DNA of 64,000 bases, from positions 1,922,001 to 1,986,000 of the forward strand of contig NZ_CP016793.1 of the NCBI RefSeq assembly GCF_001701025.1, read 5' to 3'. Under the pieces are notes generated by a model. It worked only from the letters and a program-made list of their open reading frames with translations. It did not search any database and had not been told where the DNA came from. This document shows, piece after piece, positions 41,924 to 52,759 of the stretch. This stretch comes from Lentzea guizhouensis (GTDB lineage Bacteria > Actinomycetota > Actinomycetes > Mycobacteriales > Pseudonocardiaceae). How positions within the stretch are numbered: position 1 is the first letter of the stretch; every line of letters starts with the position of its first letter. A program made the translations under genes and the position numbers.

Positions 41924-44796
41924 TCAGGCCAGCGACACCTCCAGGGTCGAGCCGGTGCGCGCCTTGCGGACGCGCAGGCGGGTCGGGATGCGTTGGCGGA
42001 GCTCCTCGACGTGGGAGACGAGGCCGACCACGCGGCCGCCTGCCCGGAGCTCGTCGAGGGTGTTCATGACGATGTCGAGCGTGTCGGAGTCGAGGGTGCC
42101 GAAGCCCTCGTCGACGAAGAGGGTGTCGAGGAGTGCGCCGCCGGTCTCGTTGGCCACCACGTCGGCCAGGCCCAGGGCCAGGGAGAGCGAGGCGAGGAAG
42201 GACTCGCCGCCGGAGAGGGTCTTGGCCGGGCGTTCGCGGCCGGAGTAGTCGTCGAGGACGTCGAGGCTGAGACCGCCGCGGGTGCCTCTGGCGCCGGCGG
42301 AGTCGGAGTGGACGAAGCTGTAGCGGCCCTGGCTCATGCGGTGCAGGCGGGCGGAGGCGGCCACGGCGACCTCCTCCAGGCGGGCGGCCAGGATGTACGA
42401 GCGCAGGGTCATCTTCTTGGAGTTCTGGCCGCGGCCGTTGATGACGTCGGTGAGGGCGTCGAGCTCGGCGTAGGAGGCTTCGAGCGGCTCCAGGGACTTG
42501 CGTTCGGTGCGCAGGCGGGTGGCCAGTTCGCTCACGCGGTCCAGGGCGGCGCGGGCGCGGGCGAGGTTGGTGGCGGCTTCCGAGGCGGTGCTGCGGGCCG
42601 CGGCGGCCTGGGCGGTGACCTCGTCCAGGTCGACGGCGGCGGCCGGTCGACGCCGGCCAGTTCTTCGAGGGTGGCCGACGCGCTGGCGGGCGCGTTCCCA
42701 GGCCGCGATGCGGTCGTCGAGGGCCTGCAGCTTCACGGCCGGCGGGCGGCGGACAGCGCCGTCGGCACGTCCGGGAAGCCCGCCTCGGTGGCGAGGGCGG
42801 CGACCAGGGACTCCTGCTCGTGCACACGGGCCTGGGCGGCGTCGCGGGCCGTGCGGCGGTCGGCGAGGGCGACCAGGGCCTTGGCCAGGGTCAGGAGGTG
42901 GTTGCGGCGGGTCAGGACGTCCTCGTGCTCGCCGCGGGCCTCGTCCAGGCGGGCGGCGCGGACCTCGACGGTCGTGGTCAGCGACTGGTGTTCGGTGCGC
43001 AGGCCCACGAGGTCCTGTTCGACGCGGGACTTCTCGGCGCCCAGGTCGCGGGTCTTGGCCTCCAGCGCCACGAACTCGGTCTGGCGCTGCGAACGGGTGC
43101 GGGCCAGCTCGGCGGCGGCGCGGTGCTCGGCGATCACGGCGGCGGGCTCGTCGGAGCCGAGGGTGTCCCAGCACGACTGGATGCGCAGCTCGGCGGCCTG
43201 CTGAGCCCTCTCCGCGGCGTTGCGGCCCTCCAGGGCCGTCTGCTCGTCGCGGGCGGCCTCGTCCTCGTCGGCCGCGCCGACGCCGCCCAGCATGGGCTGC
43301 GCCGGGGCCGGGTGGCTCGGGGAACCGCAGACCGCGCAGGGCTTGCCGCGCTTCAACGCCGCTGCCAGCTCGATCGCCATGTTCTCGAGTCTCTGGTGCC
43401 GGACCTGCTGCAGGACGTCCTTGGCCTTCTGGTGGACGTCGATCGCCTCGTGCAGCTCCTTCTTGCGCAGCTCCAACGCCTGCAGCGCACCCGGCAGCGC
43501 CTCGGCGGCCTGGGCCTTGGCCTTCAGGCCCTCCAGCCGGGCGGAGGCCTCCACGGCGGTGTCGAGCAACGCGCGGCACTGGGCGAGGCGCTCCGGCAGC
43601 ACCTCCAGCTCGGCGTTCAACGACAGCAGCCGGCGTTCGACCTGGTAGGAGGAGTGCTTGAGCTCGGAGAGACGGCGTTCGTCGGCCTTCTGGCGCTCGG
43701 CCTCCGCGGCGAGCTCACCGAGACCGCCGGCCTCCTCGCGGAACCGTTCGGCGTCCTCGCGCAGCTCGGAGCCGGTGTACCCCAGCTCCTGCAACGCGGC
43801 GGCGGCGCGGGCTTCGTCGCGCACCGCGAACTCGTAGGACTGCTGCAGCTTCGCGATCTCGGCGTGCGCGGGCACGACGGGCGCGGCGCGGCGGGCCGCG
43901 TCACGTTCGGCGAACCAGGAGGCGGAGTCGGCGTCCTCCACCCGCTTCAGCAACTCGCGGGCCTCGCGGACCCGGCGGATCTGCTCGGCGTGCACGCGGG
44001 CCTGCGCCAGCAGCGCGTCCGCGGAGTCGGCGAGACCGGCCGTCTCCACCGACCGCTCCTCCAGGTCCTTCACCGTGCGGGACAGGCGGTCCAGCACCGA
44101 CTCCAGCCAGTCCGGCTCGTCGGAGGGCTCCTCACCGGCGGCCTCGGCCACGCGGTGCATCAGCTCACGGGCACCCCGCCGGCGCTCCTCCAGCACCCGG
44201 CCCGCGGTGACCCTCCTGTCGCGGAACCACTTCTCCACGTCGAGGAACCGCTCGGTGCCGAAGAGCTTCTCCAGCAGAACTTCCCGCTCGGCCGTCTCCG
44301 ACCGCAGGAACTTCGCGAACTCCCCCTGCGGCAGCAGGACCACCTGGAAGAACTGCTCGTACGACATGCCCAGCAGGTCCTCGACCGCGCGCGCCACGTC
44401 GTCGATGCGGGTGATGCCCTCGCCGTCCCAGCCCTCCAGCCAGGTGAGCGAGCACTTCGCGGGCTGCGTCGTGTAGCCGCCGCCGCGCTTCTTCGGCCGG
44501 TCGAACTCCGGCGAGCGCACGATCCGGAACCGGCGGGCCTGCACCGTCAGCTCCAGCGACACCTCGGTCGGCGTCTCGGGGTCGGCGTACTCGCAGCGCA
44601 GCTTCTTCACGTCACCACGCGCGCCGGGCACCCGGCCGAACAACGCGAACGCCACCGCGTCCAGCAACGTCGTCTTGCCCGCGCCCGTGTCACCGTGCAG
44701 CAGGAACAGCCCGTCCGCGCCCAGCTCGTCGAAGTCGACGGTCTCCGGCCGCGGGTACGGACCGAACGCGGTCAGCTCGAGCCGGTGCAGCCTCAT
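41924..44796 (-). pseudogene. sbcC: SbcC-type exonuclease subunit, split by frameshift(s)
   Basis: The N-terminal part (42733-44796, 687 aa) has RLHRLELTAFGPY, Walker A GDTGAGKTTLLDA, LLPQGEFAKFLRS, long coiled coils and the zinc hook CAVC. The C-terminal part (41924-42736, 270 aa, another frame) has the signature LSGGESFLASLSLALG and Walker B LLDTLFVDEGFGTLD. The first frame stops at a TGA that overlaps a GTG of the second (GTGA). Between about 42640 and 42735 the most protein-like reading changes frame up to three times (KLQALDDRIAAWERA, then ASASATLEELAGVD, then AAAVDLDEV). Either assembly indels, a recent mutation or, less likely, a two-piece protein. SbcC partners SbcD (ATG 44796 overlaps its stop). 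Confidence 0.75.
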
Positions 44797-45932
44797 TGCT
44801 CCCGCTCCCTCGCCACCGACGCGAAAGCCTCGCGCAGCAACGCCTTCTCTGCCTCCGACGGGTCGGACCCGCGCGCGTCGGTGACGAAGCAGCAGGCCAC
44901 CTCCTCGTCGGACCGGCCGCGCACCCGCTCGGCGTAGGTCATGTTGTGCTGCGGCCCGTGCTCCGGCCGCCACTCCACGTGCACCGCGTGCTCGAACCGC
45001 TTCTGCAGCTGCCGCAACGCGTCCATCGGCCGCACCTGGTCGGTCAGCACCACCGACAGGAAGTGGTCCTCCAGCGGGGTGTGCGCCGGGTCGGCCAGCA
45101 CCCCCTCCAACGTGCCCGTGACCGTCGCGAGCGCGCGCGGCACCGGCAGGTCGCGCCTCTCCACGCCGACGAGCCCGCCCGCGTCGAGCTCGACCAGCCA
45201 GACGGACTTGCGGTGGCGCGCCTCGGAGAACGAGTACGCGAGCGGGCTGCCCGAGTAGCGCAGATTTTCCGCCAGCGTCTGCGGCCCGTGCAGGTGCCCC
45301 AGCGCCACGTAGTCCACGCCCGAGAAGACCTGGGAGGACACGTCCTGCACACCGCCGACCGCGATGGTCCGCTCGGACTCCGACGGCGCCCCGCCGGTGA
45401 CGAACGCGTGCGCCAGCACGACCGACCGCGCCTCGCGACCGGCCAGGTCGGCCCTGACCCGCCGCATCGCCTCGGTCAGCACCCCGGCGTGGCCCTTCTC
45501 CACAACACCCAGGACGTGCCGCGCGGGCTCCGGTTCCAGGAACGGGATCCCGTACACCGCAACGGGTCCGTGCTCGTCCTCCAGCTCCACCGGCCGAGCC
45601 AGCTCCGCGATCGACGTGCGCAGGTGCAGCCCGCCGGCCGCCGCGAACTCGCCGAACACGCCGATCCGCGCCGCCGAGTCGTGGTTGCCCGGCGTGATCA
45701 CGATCCGCGCCCCGGCCGCGCGGATCCTCATCAGCACCCGCGCGCACAACGACACCGCGTCCGCCGACGGCACCGCCCGGTCGTACAGGTCGCCGGAGAT
45801 GACGACCACGTCGACCTTCTCGGAAGCGACCAGGTCAGCGAGGCCGCCCAGCACCGACTCCTGCTCCACGAGCAGGTCGCGACCGTGGAACGTCCGCCCC
45901 ACGTGCCAGTCGGAGGTGTGCAGGATCCGCAT
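44793..45932 (-). CDS. sbcD: Exonuclease subunit SbcD (Mre11 family)
   Basis: A 379-aa metallophosphoesterase that, with SbcC, cleaves DNA hairpins and ends. Metal-binding motifs are in order: HTSDWHVGR, SGDLYDR, TPGNHDS, VLAHAFV and LGHLHGPQ. The ATG at 45932 (MRILHTSDWH) is the family start; the ORF could extend 10 codons upstream. The stop overlaps the sbcC start by 4 bases. The head of the gene is divergent from rmuC. Confidence 0.94.
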   Translation of the reverse strand: MRILHTSDWHVGRTFHGRDLLVEQESVLGGLADLVASEKVDVVVISGDLYDRAVPSADAVSLCARVLMRIRAAGARIVITPGNHDSAARIGVFGEFAAAGGLHLRTSIAELARPVELEDEHGPVAVYGIPFLEPEPARHVLGVVEKGHAGVLTEAMRRVRADLAGREARSVVLAHAFVTGGAPSESERTIAVGGVQDVSSQVFSGVDYVALGHLHGPQTLAENLRYSGSPLAYSFSEARHRKSVWLVELDAGGLVGVERRDLPVPRALATVTGTLEGVLADPAHTPLEDHFLSVVLTDQVRPMDALRQLQKRFEHAVHVEWRPEHGPQHNMTYAERVRGRSDEEVACCFVTDARGSDPSEAEKALLREAFASVAREREQ

Positions 45933-45983
45933 GGGCCCAACCGTAGAGACGGGGTCTGACAAAACCCCGGGAGGGTTCCCGGC

Positions 45984-46943
45984 GTGTCACCCGATCGAGT
46001 TCAACTTCGGTGGGGGAGCATCATCGGTGCCGTGACCGCAGTGATCATCACCGCCTCGCTCGTCCTGGCCCTCGTGTGCGCCGGGGCGCTGGTGTTCGTC
46101 TGGCGCCTGTACCAGGACAGCGTCCGGCGGACCGACGAAGCCATGCACGCCATCCAAGCCGAACGCGCGCGCGTGGACGCGCAGCAAGCCGCGTTGCAAC
46201 GGTATGAAGTGGCGTTCTCCAGCGTCTCCGGCCGCGGCGAACTCGGTGAACAGGTGCTCGTCGAGACGGCGCGCGCGCTCGGGCTGAGGGAAAACCTGCA
46301 CTACACGCTGCAGACCGACGTGGCGGGCGGCGGCTCGGTCCGTCCCGACATGGTGCTCAACGTCGGCGGCGGCCGCGCGGTCCCGGTCGACTCGAAGATG
46401 TCGATGGCGACCTGGGCGGAGGCGGTCGAGACCGACGACCCGCAGGAACGCCAGGACGCCCTGCGCGTGCACGTCCGCAACATCCGCTCGCGCGCCGCCG
46501 AACTGGCCGGCAAGGGCTACCAGCGGTGGGCCGACGCGATCTACGGCACGATCATGTTCGTGCCCAACGACGGCGCCGTCGTCGCCGCCCTGGACACCGA
46601 CCCCGAGCTGCTGCGCTGGCTGCTGGACCGCCGCGTGTTCCTGTGCGGCCCGACCGGGTTCGCGGTGATCGCCTCCTCGGCGATGTTCGCGGTGACCGAA
46701 CGGGCGCTGGCCGACGACGTCGAACAGGTCCGCGTGCAGGCGGGCCGGGCCCACCGCGCCGCCGACACGGCCATCGACGCGGTCAACCTCTCCAGCACCC
46801 ACCTGCAGCGCTTCCTCTCGGCCCGGCGCCGGGAGCTGGACGCACTGGAGGGCTTCCGGGCCAGCGTGGAACCACTCACCGACGCCTCCGCCACCCCAAC
46901 GCCCCTCCCGCTCGTCCGAAGGGCGGACGAACAGTCCGCTTAA
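45984..46943 (+). CDS. rmuC: DNA recombination protein RmuC-like
   Basis: A 319-aa protein: an N-terminal transmembrane helix (AVTAVIITASLVLALVCAGALVFVW), a coiled-coil segment, then the RmuC nuclease-like domain with GRGELGEQVLVE, RPDMVLNVGGGRAVPVDSKM (D ... D-S-K) and IMFVPNDGAVVAAL. RmuC limits inverted-repeat recombination, in keeping with the neighbouring sbcCD. It is shorter than E. coli RmuC, lacking most of the long coiled coil, as is common in actinobacteria. GTG at 45984 has GGGAGG nine bases upstream. Confidence 0.88.
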   Translation: MSPDRVQLRWGSIIGAVTAVIITASLVLALVCAGALVFVWRLYQDSVRRTDEAMHAIQAERARVDAQQAALQRYEVAFSSVSGRGELGEQVLVETARALGLRENLHYTLQTDVAGGGSVRPDMVLNVGGGRAVPVDSKMSMATWAEAVETDDPQERQDALRVHVRNIRSRAAELAGKGYQRWADAIYGTIMFVPNDGAVVAALDTDPELLRWLLDRRVFLCGPTGFAVIASSAMFAVTERALADDVEQVRVQAGRAHRAADTAIDAVNLSSTHLQRFLSARRRELDALEGFRASVEPLTDASATPTPLPLVRRADEQSA

Positions 46944-47032
46944 AACGCACAGAGCGTGCAACCAGGTTGCTTCTGGGTGAGATAACCACGGACTGACGAA
47001 CACCGAATGGCCGAACGGCTACCGTGTGCCTC

Positions 47033-47875
47033 GTGAGTGAGCTGCGTGACCGTCAGGACGACCTCGACGAGGTCGAGGACTACGACGCCGTGCCGTGGAA
47101 CTACCGGGCCATCGGCGGGTCGTTCAAGGGCATCCCGTGGTGGGCCGCGATCCTCTGCGCGTTCATCCCGGCGGCCATCAGTGCGTTCATCGACATCAAC
47201 GCCACCAAGACCGTCGGCTGGACGTTCAACGTCGCGTTCTTCATCGGCGCGCTCGCCGCGATCCTGCTGGTCCAGCGCCGCAGCCTGTTCGCCCCGATGG
47301 TGCAGCCGCCGCTGATCCTCGCCGCCACCGTCCCGCTGCTGGTCCTGATGGGCGGCGGCGTGCAGAAGGGCGGCCTCGCCGCCATGGCGCTGAACCTGGG
47401 CAAGCCGCTGATCGACAGCTTCCCGGTCATGGCCATCACCACCGCCGTCACCGTGGCGCTGGGCGTCCTGCGCATCTTCCTGCAGAAGGACCCGAACCGC
47501 CCGACCGCCGACGAGGTCCGCGAGGCGAAGGCCGAGATCAAGTCGCGCAACAAGCCGGCCCGCAAGCCCGCGCGCGAGCGCGAGGAGGTCGTGGAGGAGC
47601 CCGAGGAGCGTCCGCGCCGTCCACGACCCGAGGGGGCCCCTGCGCGTCGGCCGCGTCCTGAGGGTGCGCCGGCTCGCCGGCGCGACCGGAAGGTGCGGCC
47701 CGGGGCGAGCGCCCGGCTGGGCAGCGCCGGCCCCGGCCACCGCGCGACGACCGCTGACCTGGTAAATCGCGCGCGGTCCGTTGTACGGGATCGCAGCCGC
47801 CAACCACGTACAACGGATCACGGACAACAACGGCCTGATCAACGCCCACTCTGCGAGCATGAGTTCGATGCCTAG
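47033..47875 (+). CDS. Membrane protein of the DUF6542/Rv1111c type, probable C-terminal frameshift
   Basis: Four hydrophobic segments (AILCAFIPAAISAFI, VAFFIGALAAILLV, PLILAATVPLLVLM, VMAITTAVTVALGVLRIFL) are followed by a basic Arg/Pro-rich tail with repeats RPRPEGAPARR. As sequenced, the frame runs to 47875, into the next gene's start region. Shifting frame near 47685 gives a third RPEGA repeat and an ending ERPAGQRRPRPPRDDR with stop at 47755-47757, which looks like the natural end. The start chosen is GTG 47033; TACCGT at 47018-47023 suggests a near-leaderless transcript. Function unknown; M. tuberculosis Rv1111c sits in the same position. Confidence 0.65.
   Translation: MSELRDRQDDLDEVEDYDAVPWNYRAIGGSFKGIPWWAAILCAFIPAAISAFIDINATKTVGWTFNVAFFIGALAAILLVQRRSLFAPMVQPPLILAATVPLLVLMGGGVQKGGLAAMALNLGKPLIDSFPVMAITTAVTVALGVLRIFLQKDPNRPTADEVREAKAEIKSRNKPARKPAREREEVVEEPEERPRRPRPEGAPARRPRPEGAPARRRDRKVRPGASARLGSAGPGHRATTADLVNRARSVVRDRSRQPRTTDHGQQRPDQRPLCEHEFDA
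47777..47817. promoter_or_regulatory. Perfect 10-bp inverted repeat upstream of the HTH-STAND-WD40 gene
   Basis: TCCGTTGTAC (47777-47786) and GTACAACGGA (47808-47817) are perfect inverted repeats with a 21-base spacer, 31 bases centre to centre (about three helical turns). They end 41 bases before the ATG at 47859. This is a good candidate operator, perhaps for the XRE-type HTH at the N-terminus of the adjacent protein. Confidence 0.6.
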
Positions 47876-50800
47876 AGGGGAACGTCCGCTGGACGACGGC
47901 GACTCACCGCTGTTGTCGTTCGCGGCAGAGTTGAGACAACTCCGCACCGACGCCGGCAAGCCGAGCTACCGGGAGTTGGCGCGCATCGCGCACTTCTCGG
48001 CGAGCACGCTGTCGGACGCGGCCGGCGGGCGGAAGCTGCCGGGGCTCGACGTGACGCTCGCGTACGTCAGGGCGTGTGGCGGCAACGGGGAGCGTTGGGA
48101 GCAACGGTGGCATGACCTCGCCGTTCAACTGGCGCAGAGTCAGGTCAACGACGGACCGTCGCCGTACGTGGGATTGAAGGCGTTCGCGAGAGAGGACGCC
48201 GACCGGTTCTTCGGACGTGAGGCGCTCACCAACGCGTTGCTCGAACGACTCGAACGGCAGCGGTTCCTCGCCGTGTTCGGGGCGTCGGGTGAAGGCAAGT
48301 CGTCGTTGCTGAGGGCCGGTATCGCGCCCGGGTTCGCGAACGCGGTCGTCTTCAGTCCCGGCGCCGACCCGGACACCGCCATCGCCGAAGCCCTCGCGCA
48401 GGACCCGGACCTGCTGGTCGTGGACCAGTTCGAAGAGGTCTTCACGCTGTGCGAGGACGCCACGCAACGGCAGGTGTTCCTCGCGTCGCTGCTGAACGCG
48501 AAGTGCAAGACGGCGATCGCCATCCGGTCCGACTACTACCCGAACTGCGCGGAACACCCCGAGCTCGCCCAAGCGCTCACGGACGCACAGGTGCTCCTCG
48601 GCACGATGAGCCCTGACGAGCTGAGGCGCGCTATCACCCAGCCCGCGGCGAAGGCCGGGTGCACGGTCGAGACGGCGTTGCTGACCACCATCGTGGCCGA
48701 GGCGGCCGGCCGCAACGGGGTATTGCCGCTGGTCAGCCACGCCCTGCAGGAGACCTGGTACCGGCGCAGGGGCAACACGCTCACGCTCGCCGGCTACCAG
48801 GCGGTGGGCGGTATCCACGGTGCGCTCGCGCAGAGTGCCGAGACCGCGTACGCCGAACTCGACGAAGAACAGCAACGGCTCGCCAAGCAGCTCCTCCTCC
48901 GACTGAGCACTGACGGCGCGAAGAGGCCTATCCCGCGTACGGACGTCGTGGGCGAAGAGGTGCTCAACGTCCTCGCCGACGCACGGCTCATCACGGTCGA
49001 CGAGCACACCGTCGAGGTCACGCACGAGGCGTTGTTCCGCACCTGGCCTCGGCTGCGGGAGTGGCTCGACGAGGACCGCGAGGGCCTGAAGACCCACCGC
49101 AGGCTCACCGAGGCCGCCCGCGTGTGGGAAGAGCTCGGCCGCGACACCGGCGCCCTCTACCGCACGGCCCGGCTGGCCTCGGCGACCGAGTGGCTCGGCC
49201 GCAGCGAACCCGAGCTCACGCGGACCGAGCGGGACTTCCTGCAAGCGTCCAAGCACCTCGAACGCCGCCGCACGACCCGGCTCAAGTGGGCGGCAGCAGG
49301 GCTCATCACACTGCTGCTGATCACCACCGTCAGCGCGACGGTCGCCATCTCGCAGATGCGCGCGGTGCAGGAAGCCAGTGACATCGCCCAGTCACAACAA
49401 CTGGCCGCGCTATCGGAAGCACTTGTCGCGAGCAACCCGGAACTGGCCGCCAGCAAGGCCGTCGAGGCTTACCGGACGCACCCGACGCCCGAAGCCCGCG
49501 GCAGGCTGCTCAGCACCGCCACGGCCGGACGCGCGCGCACGCTGTCACACGAGGGCACTCTCTCGATGGGGTTCGGCAAGGATTTCGTCGCCTTGGGCCA
49601 ACGGGACGGCGTGCAGCTCTACGACGCCACCACCCTCAAGCCCACCGTGAAGCTGAGCACCTCCGCGAGCAACGGCCTGGTCAGCTGGGACAACGTGACC
49701 GGTGGCACCGGCGTGGCCATCGAGGAGAAGGACGGCCGGGTCACCTACTGGAGCGCACCGGACGCCCAGCCGGTCGTGCTGCGCGAGGTCGGCGAAGCAC
49801 ACGGGCTGATGTTCGCCGCGGACGGCGGAGCGGTGCTCATCGGCACCTCGCTGTGGGACCTGCAGACCCGGCGGGTCAGGCACGAGATCCCCGTCGACCG
49901 GCGCGCCGGGGTCGTCGCGCTCAGCCCCGACGCCAGGGTGGTCGTGGTGTCGCACGGGGTGGAGGTCGTGCTGTGGGAGCTGGCCACCGGACGGCGGATC
50001 AACGGCTTCAGCACCGGCACGAGCGACGTCAACGGCCTGGCCGCACTGCCGGACGGCCGGCTCGCGGTGGCCGGGCGGGACGGCCGGGTGCAGCTGTGGA
50101 ACACCGCCACGGGCACCCTCGTCACCACGGTCACGAACTACCAGACCCCCGCGTCGGTGTCGGTCAGCTCCGACGGCACGCTGCTCGCCTCGTCCGGCAT
50201 CGGCGGCACCGCGGTGCACCTGTACGACCTCGTCCACAACGTCGCGCTGGCTCCGATCGACGCCGGCGGGGACGGCTCCAGGGCGTTCTTCGCACCCGAC
50301 GGCACCATCGGGGTGCTCGGGCCGGCGGGCCACGTGCGGTTCTGGCCTCCCGGCAGCGTTGCAGCGATCAGCGCGCACCAGGTGCGCGCGCTCAGCGTCG
50401 AAGACGACGGCACGATCCTCACGTTCAACGACGCCGGCGTGTTCGAACGCCGTGACGGCACCACGCTCGCGGTCACGAGTCGCACCACGACCGGTACAGG
50501 CGGTCAGGTCGTCGCCGAGTTCTCCCCCGACCGCCGTCAGGTCGTCAGCGGTGCCACCGGGTCACCGCTGACCGTGCGCGACGTCGCGACCGGGCGCACG
50601 GTCCGCGACCTCGCCGACCCGAGCTTCACGAACCAGCGCACGCCGCCGGACTCGGTCGCGTTCGGTCCGCACGGTGTGGTGACGACCGGTGGTGACGTGC
50701 CGGCGGGGGCGTGGACGGCGCTGCACGACAGGTCCGCGCCACCGCGACCGGTCACGAGCCTGCACGACGGCAGGTCGACGGTCGTCGCGTTCGGCAGCCG

Positions 50801-51263
50801 CCAGGACGAGGTGGTGCTGGGTTCCTCCAGCGGCCAGGTGACCGTGCGCGACATCAGGTCGTGGGAGGCATCTGTGCTCCCACGCAGGCACGACGGACCG
50901 GTGCGCGCGCTCGCGATGTCCCCCGACAGACGCCTGATGGCCAGCGCCGGGGAAGACGGCATGATCCTGCTCTGGGACACCGCCACCCGGCAGCCGGTCG
51001 GTGAGCTGCGCGGCCACAACGGCACGGTCACCGCGCTGGCGTTCAGCCCCGACTCGACCCGGCTCGCCAGCGGCGGCGACGACCACGCCGCCGTGGTCTG
51101 GGACGTCGGGTCACGGTCGGCGTGGGCCACCCTGCGGGGACACGGCAAGCCGGTCACGCACCTGGCGTGGCACCGGGACGGCACCACGCTCGTCTCGGCC
51201 GGCCAGGACGCGGTGCTGCGGTGGGGCCTGGACGTGGACCAGGCCCTGCGCGGCCTCGGTTAG
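47859..51263 (+). CDS. XRE-HTH, STAND-type NTPase (nSTAND1), transmembrane and WD40 repeat protein
   Basis: A 1134-aa signalling protein. Residues about 18-90 form an XRE HTH ([20 protein letters not shown]). Residues about 105-430 are an NTPase with Walker [16 protein letters not shown], Walker [12 protein letters not shown] and a STAND-type region [13 protein letters not shown]. Residues about 473-495 form one transmembrane helix ([19 protein letters not shown]). Residues about 550-1134 are beta-propeller repeats, clearest at the end ([40 protein letters not shown]). The ATG at 47859 or 47868 may be used. Such proteins are proposed as conflict or stress sensors; ligand unknown. The 3' end overlaps ispH by 4 bases. 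Confidence 0.88.
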   Translation: MSSMPRGERPLDDGDSPLLSFAAELRQLRTDAGKPSYRELARIAHFSASTLSDAAGGRKLPGLDVTLAYVRACGGNGERWEQRWHDLAVQLAQSQVNDGPSPYVGLKAFAREDADRFFGREALTNALLERLERQRFLAVFGASGEGKSSLLRAGIAPGFANAVVFSPGADPDTAIAEALAQDPDLLVVDQFEEVFTLCEDATQRQVFLASLLNAKCKTAIAIRSDYYPNCAEHPELAQALTDAQVLLGTMSPDELRRAITQPAAKAGCTVETALLTTIVAEAAGRNGVLPLVSHALQETWYRRRGNTLTLAGYQAVGGIHGALAQSAETAYAELDEEQQRLAKQLLLRLSTDGAKRPIPRTDVVGEEVLNVLADARLITVDEHTVEVTHEALFRTWPRLREWLDEDREGLKTHRRLTEAARVWEELGRDTGALYRTARLASATEWLGRSEPELTRTERDFLQASKHLERRRTTRLKWAAAGLITLLLITTVSATVAISQMRAVQEASDIAQSQQLAALSEALVASNPELAASKAVEAYRTHPTPEARGRLLSTATAGRARTLSHEGTLSMGFGKDFVALGQRDGVQLYDATTLKPTVKLSTSASNGLVSWDNVTGGTGVAIEEKDGRVTYWSAPDAQPVVLREVGEAHGLMFAADGGAVLIGTSLWDLQTRRVRHEIPVDRRAGVVALSPDARVVVVSHGVEVVLWELATGRRINGFSTGTSDVNGLAALPDGRLAVAGRDGRVQLWNTATGTLVTTVTNYQTPASVSVSSDGTLLASSGIGGTAVHLYDLVHNVALAPIDAGGDGSRAFFAPDGTIGVLGPAGHVRFWPPGSVAAISAHQVRALSVEDDGTILTFNDAGVFERRDGTTLAVTSRTTTGTGGQVVAEFSPDRRQVVSGATGSPLTVRDVATGRTVRDLADPSFTNQRTPPDSVAFGPHGVVTTGGDVPAGAWTALHDRSAPPRPVTSLHDGRSTVVAFGSRQDEVVLGSSSGQVTVRDIRSWEASVLPRRHDGPVRALAMSPDRRLMASAGEDGMILLWDTATRQPVGELRGHNGTVTALAFSPDSTRLASGGDDHAAVVWDVGSRSAWATLRGHGKPVTHLAWHRDGTTLVSAGQDAVLRWGLDVDQALRGLG

Positions 51264-52204
51264 CGGACGAGGTCCTTGCGGAGCTCGCGCGGCAGCGAGA
51301 ACGTGATCCGCTCGTTCGCCGTCGTGATCTCCTCGACCTCACCGAACCCGTGCGTCTCCAGGAACTTCAGCAGCTCCATCACCAGCAGGTCCGGCACCGA
51401 CGCGCCGGAGGTGACGCCGACGGTCTCGACGCCCTCGAGCCACGCCAGGTCGACCTCCTTGGCGTAGTCGATCAGGTAGGAGGCCTTGGCGCCGTGCTGC
51501 AGCGCCACCTCGACCAGGCGGACCGAGTTCGAGGAGTTCTGGGAGCCCACGACCAGCACCAGGTCGCACGACGGCGCCATCGTCTTCACCGCGGTCTGGC
51601 GGTTCGAGGTGGCGTAGCAGATGTCGTCCGACGGCGGGTCCTGCAGCTCGGGGAAGCGGTCCTTGAGCTGCCGGACGCGCACCATGGTCTCGTCGACCGA
51701 GAGCGTGGTCTGCGACAGCCAGATCACCTTCGACGGGTCGCGCACCTCGACGGTGGCGGCGTCCTCGGCGGTGTCCACGAGCTGCACGTGGTCGGGCGCC
51801 TCACCGGCGGTGCCCTCGACCTCTTCGTGCCCCTCGTGGCCGATCAGGAGGATGTCGTAGTCCTCCTTGGCGAACCGCACGGCTTCCTTGTGGACCTTGG
51901 TCACCAGCGGGCAGGTCGCGTCGATGGTGCGCAACGACCGCTGCTCGGCCTCCGCGTGCACCGCCGGCGACACGCCGTGCGCCGAGAACACCACGAGCGC
52001 GCCCTCGGGGACCTCGTCGGTCTCGTTGACGAAGATCGCGCCCCGGTCGGACAGGGTCTCCACGACGTACTTGTTGTGGACGATCTCCTTGCGCACGTAG
52101 ACGGGAGCGCCGTACTTCTCGAGGGCGAGCTCGACCGTCTCGACGGCACGATCAACGCCCGCGCAGTAACCACGCGGCTTCGCCAACAGGACTCGCTTGG
52201 GCAT
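51260..52204 (-). CDS. ispH: 4-hydroxy-3-methylbut-2-enyl diphosphate reductase
   Basis: A 314-aa iron-sulfur enzyme that makes IPP and DMAPP in the last MEP-pathway step. Cluster-binding cysteines are in [24 protein letters not shown] and [25 protein letters not shown] and [11 protein letters not shown] complete the active site. The ATG at 52204 starts immediately before the fold, after GGAGG. It is divergent from the 52268 gene, as in M. tuberculosis (lytB2/Rv1110 and Rv1109c). Confidence 0.96.
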   Translation of the reverse strand: MPKRVLLAKPRGYCAGVDRAVETVELALEKYGAPVYVRKEIVHNKYVVETLSDRGAIFVNETDEVPEGALVVFSAHGVSPAVHAEAEQRSLRTIDATCPLVTKVHKEAVRFAKEDYDILLIGHEGHEEVEGTAGEAPDHVQLVDTAEDAATVEVRDPSKVIWLSQTTLSVDETMVRVRQLKDRFPELQDPPSDDICYATSNRQTAVKTMAPSCDLVLVVGSQNSSNSVRLVEVALQHGAKASYLIDYAKEVDLAWLEGVETVGVTSGASVPDLLVMELLKFLETHGFGEVEEITTANERITFSLPRELRKDLVR

Positions 52205-52267
52205 GCCTCCAGGGTACCCAGGCCCGTTCCTAGGCATTCGATGCGCTGGTGCGGCAGGCTAGAGCGC

Positions 52268-52759
52268 ATGAAGCCACTGCCATTGGGTGTCCGCGTCGCC
52301 GCCGGGCTCGCGGTGACCGCCCTCGAACAGGCCCGCAAGCTGCCCCAGCAGCTCGCCGGACTCCCGTTGACGGTGGTCAGCGAGGCGATGCAGCTGTCGA
52401 TGCGCGTGCAGCAGCATGTGACCGAACTCGCCATCAAGGGCGATGACGTCCTCTCCGGACTGAGGCCGGCCGAGGAAGAGCCGGAGTGGGCGACGTTCGA
52501 CGAGGACGAGACGCCCGTCACGACTTCTCAGGAAACTCCCGCCGACGACCCGTGGGAAGAAGAAGAGCGCGCGCTCGCCGAGGTGCCGGAGTTCCTGCCG
52601 TCCTACGACGAGCTGTCGATCGCCCAGCTGCGCGCGCGGTTGCGCAATCTCTCTCTTGAGCACCTCGAAGAGCTGCTGCGCTACGAGAAGGACCATGCGG
52701 GCCGGCCCGAGTTCATCGGGATGCTCAACCGGCGGATCGCGACGGTCAAGACTCAGTGA
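52268..52759 (+). CDS. Conserved actinobacterial protein (Rv1109c-like)
   Basis: A 163-aa protein. The N-terminal 70 residues are amphipathic and helical ([20 protein letters not shown], then [21 protein letters not shown]), consistent with surface association to lipid; an acidic linker (residues about 75-110) and a C-terminal helical domain ([24 protein letters not shown]) follow. Similar proteins are sometimes labelled lipid-droplet-associated; I cannot verify that. Its stop overlaps the xseA start (GTGA), so it heads the xseA-ORF-xseB operon. Confidence 0.75.
   Translation: MKPLPLGVRVAAGLAVTALEQARKLPQQLAGLPLTVVSEAMQLSMRVQQHVTELAIKGDDVLSGLRPAEEEPEWATFDEDETPVTTSQETPADDPWEEEERALAEVPEFLPSYDELSIAQLRARLRNLSLEHLEELLRYEKDHAGRPEFIGMLNRRIATVKTQ

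Noticed and set aside
42820..44937. 705-aa plus-strand open frame opposite sbcC
   Set aside because: Antisense of the coiled-coil region; leucine/glutamine-rich without domains.
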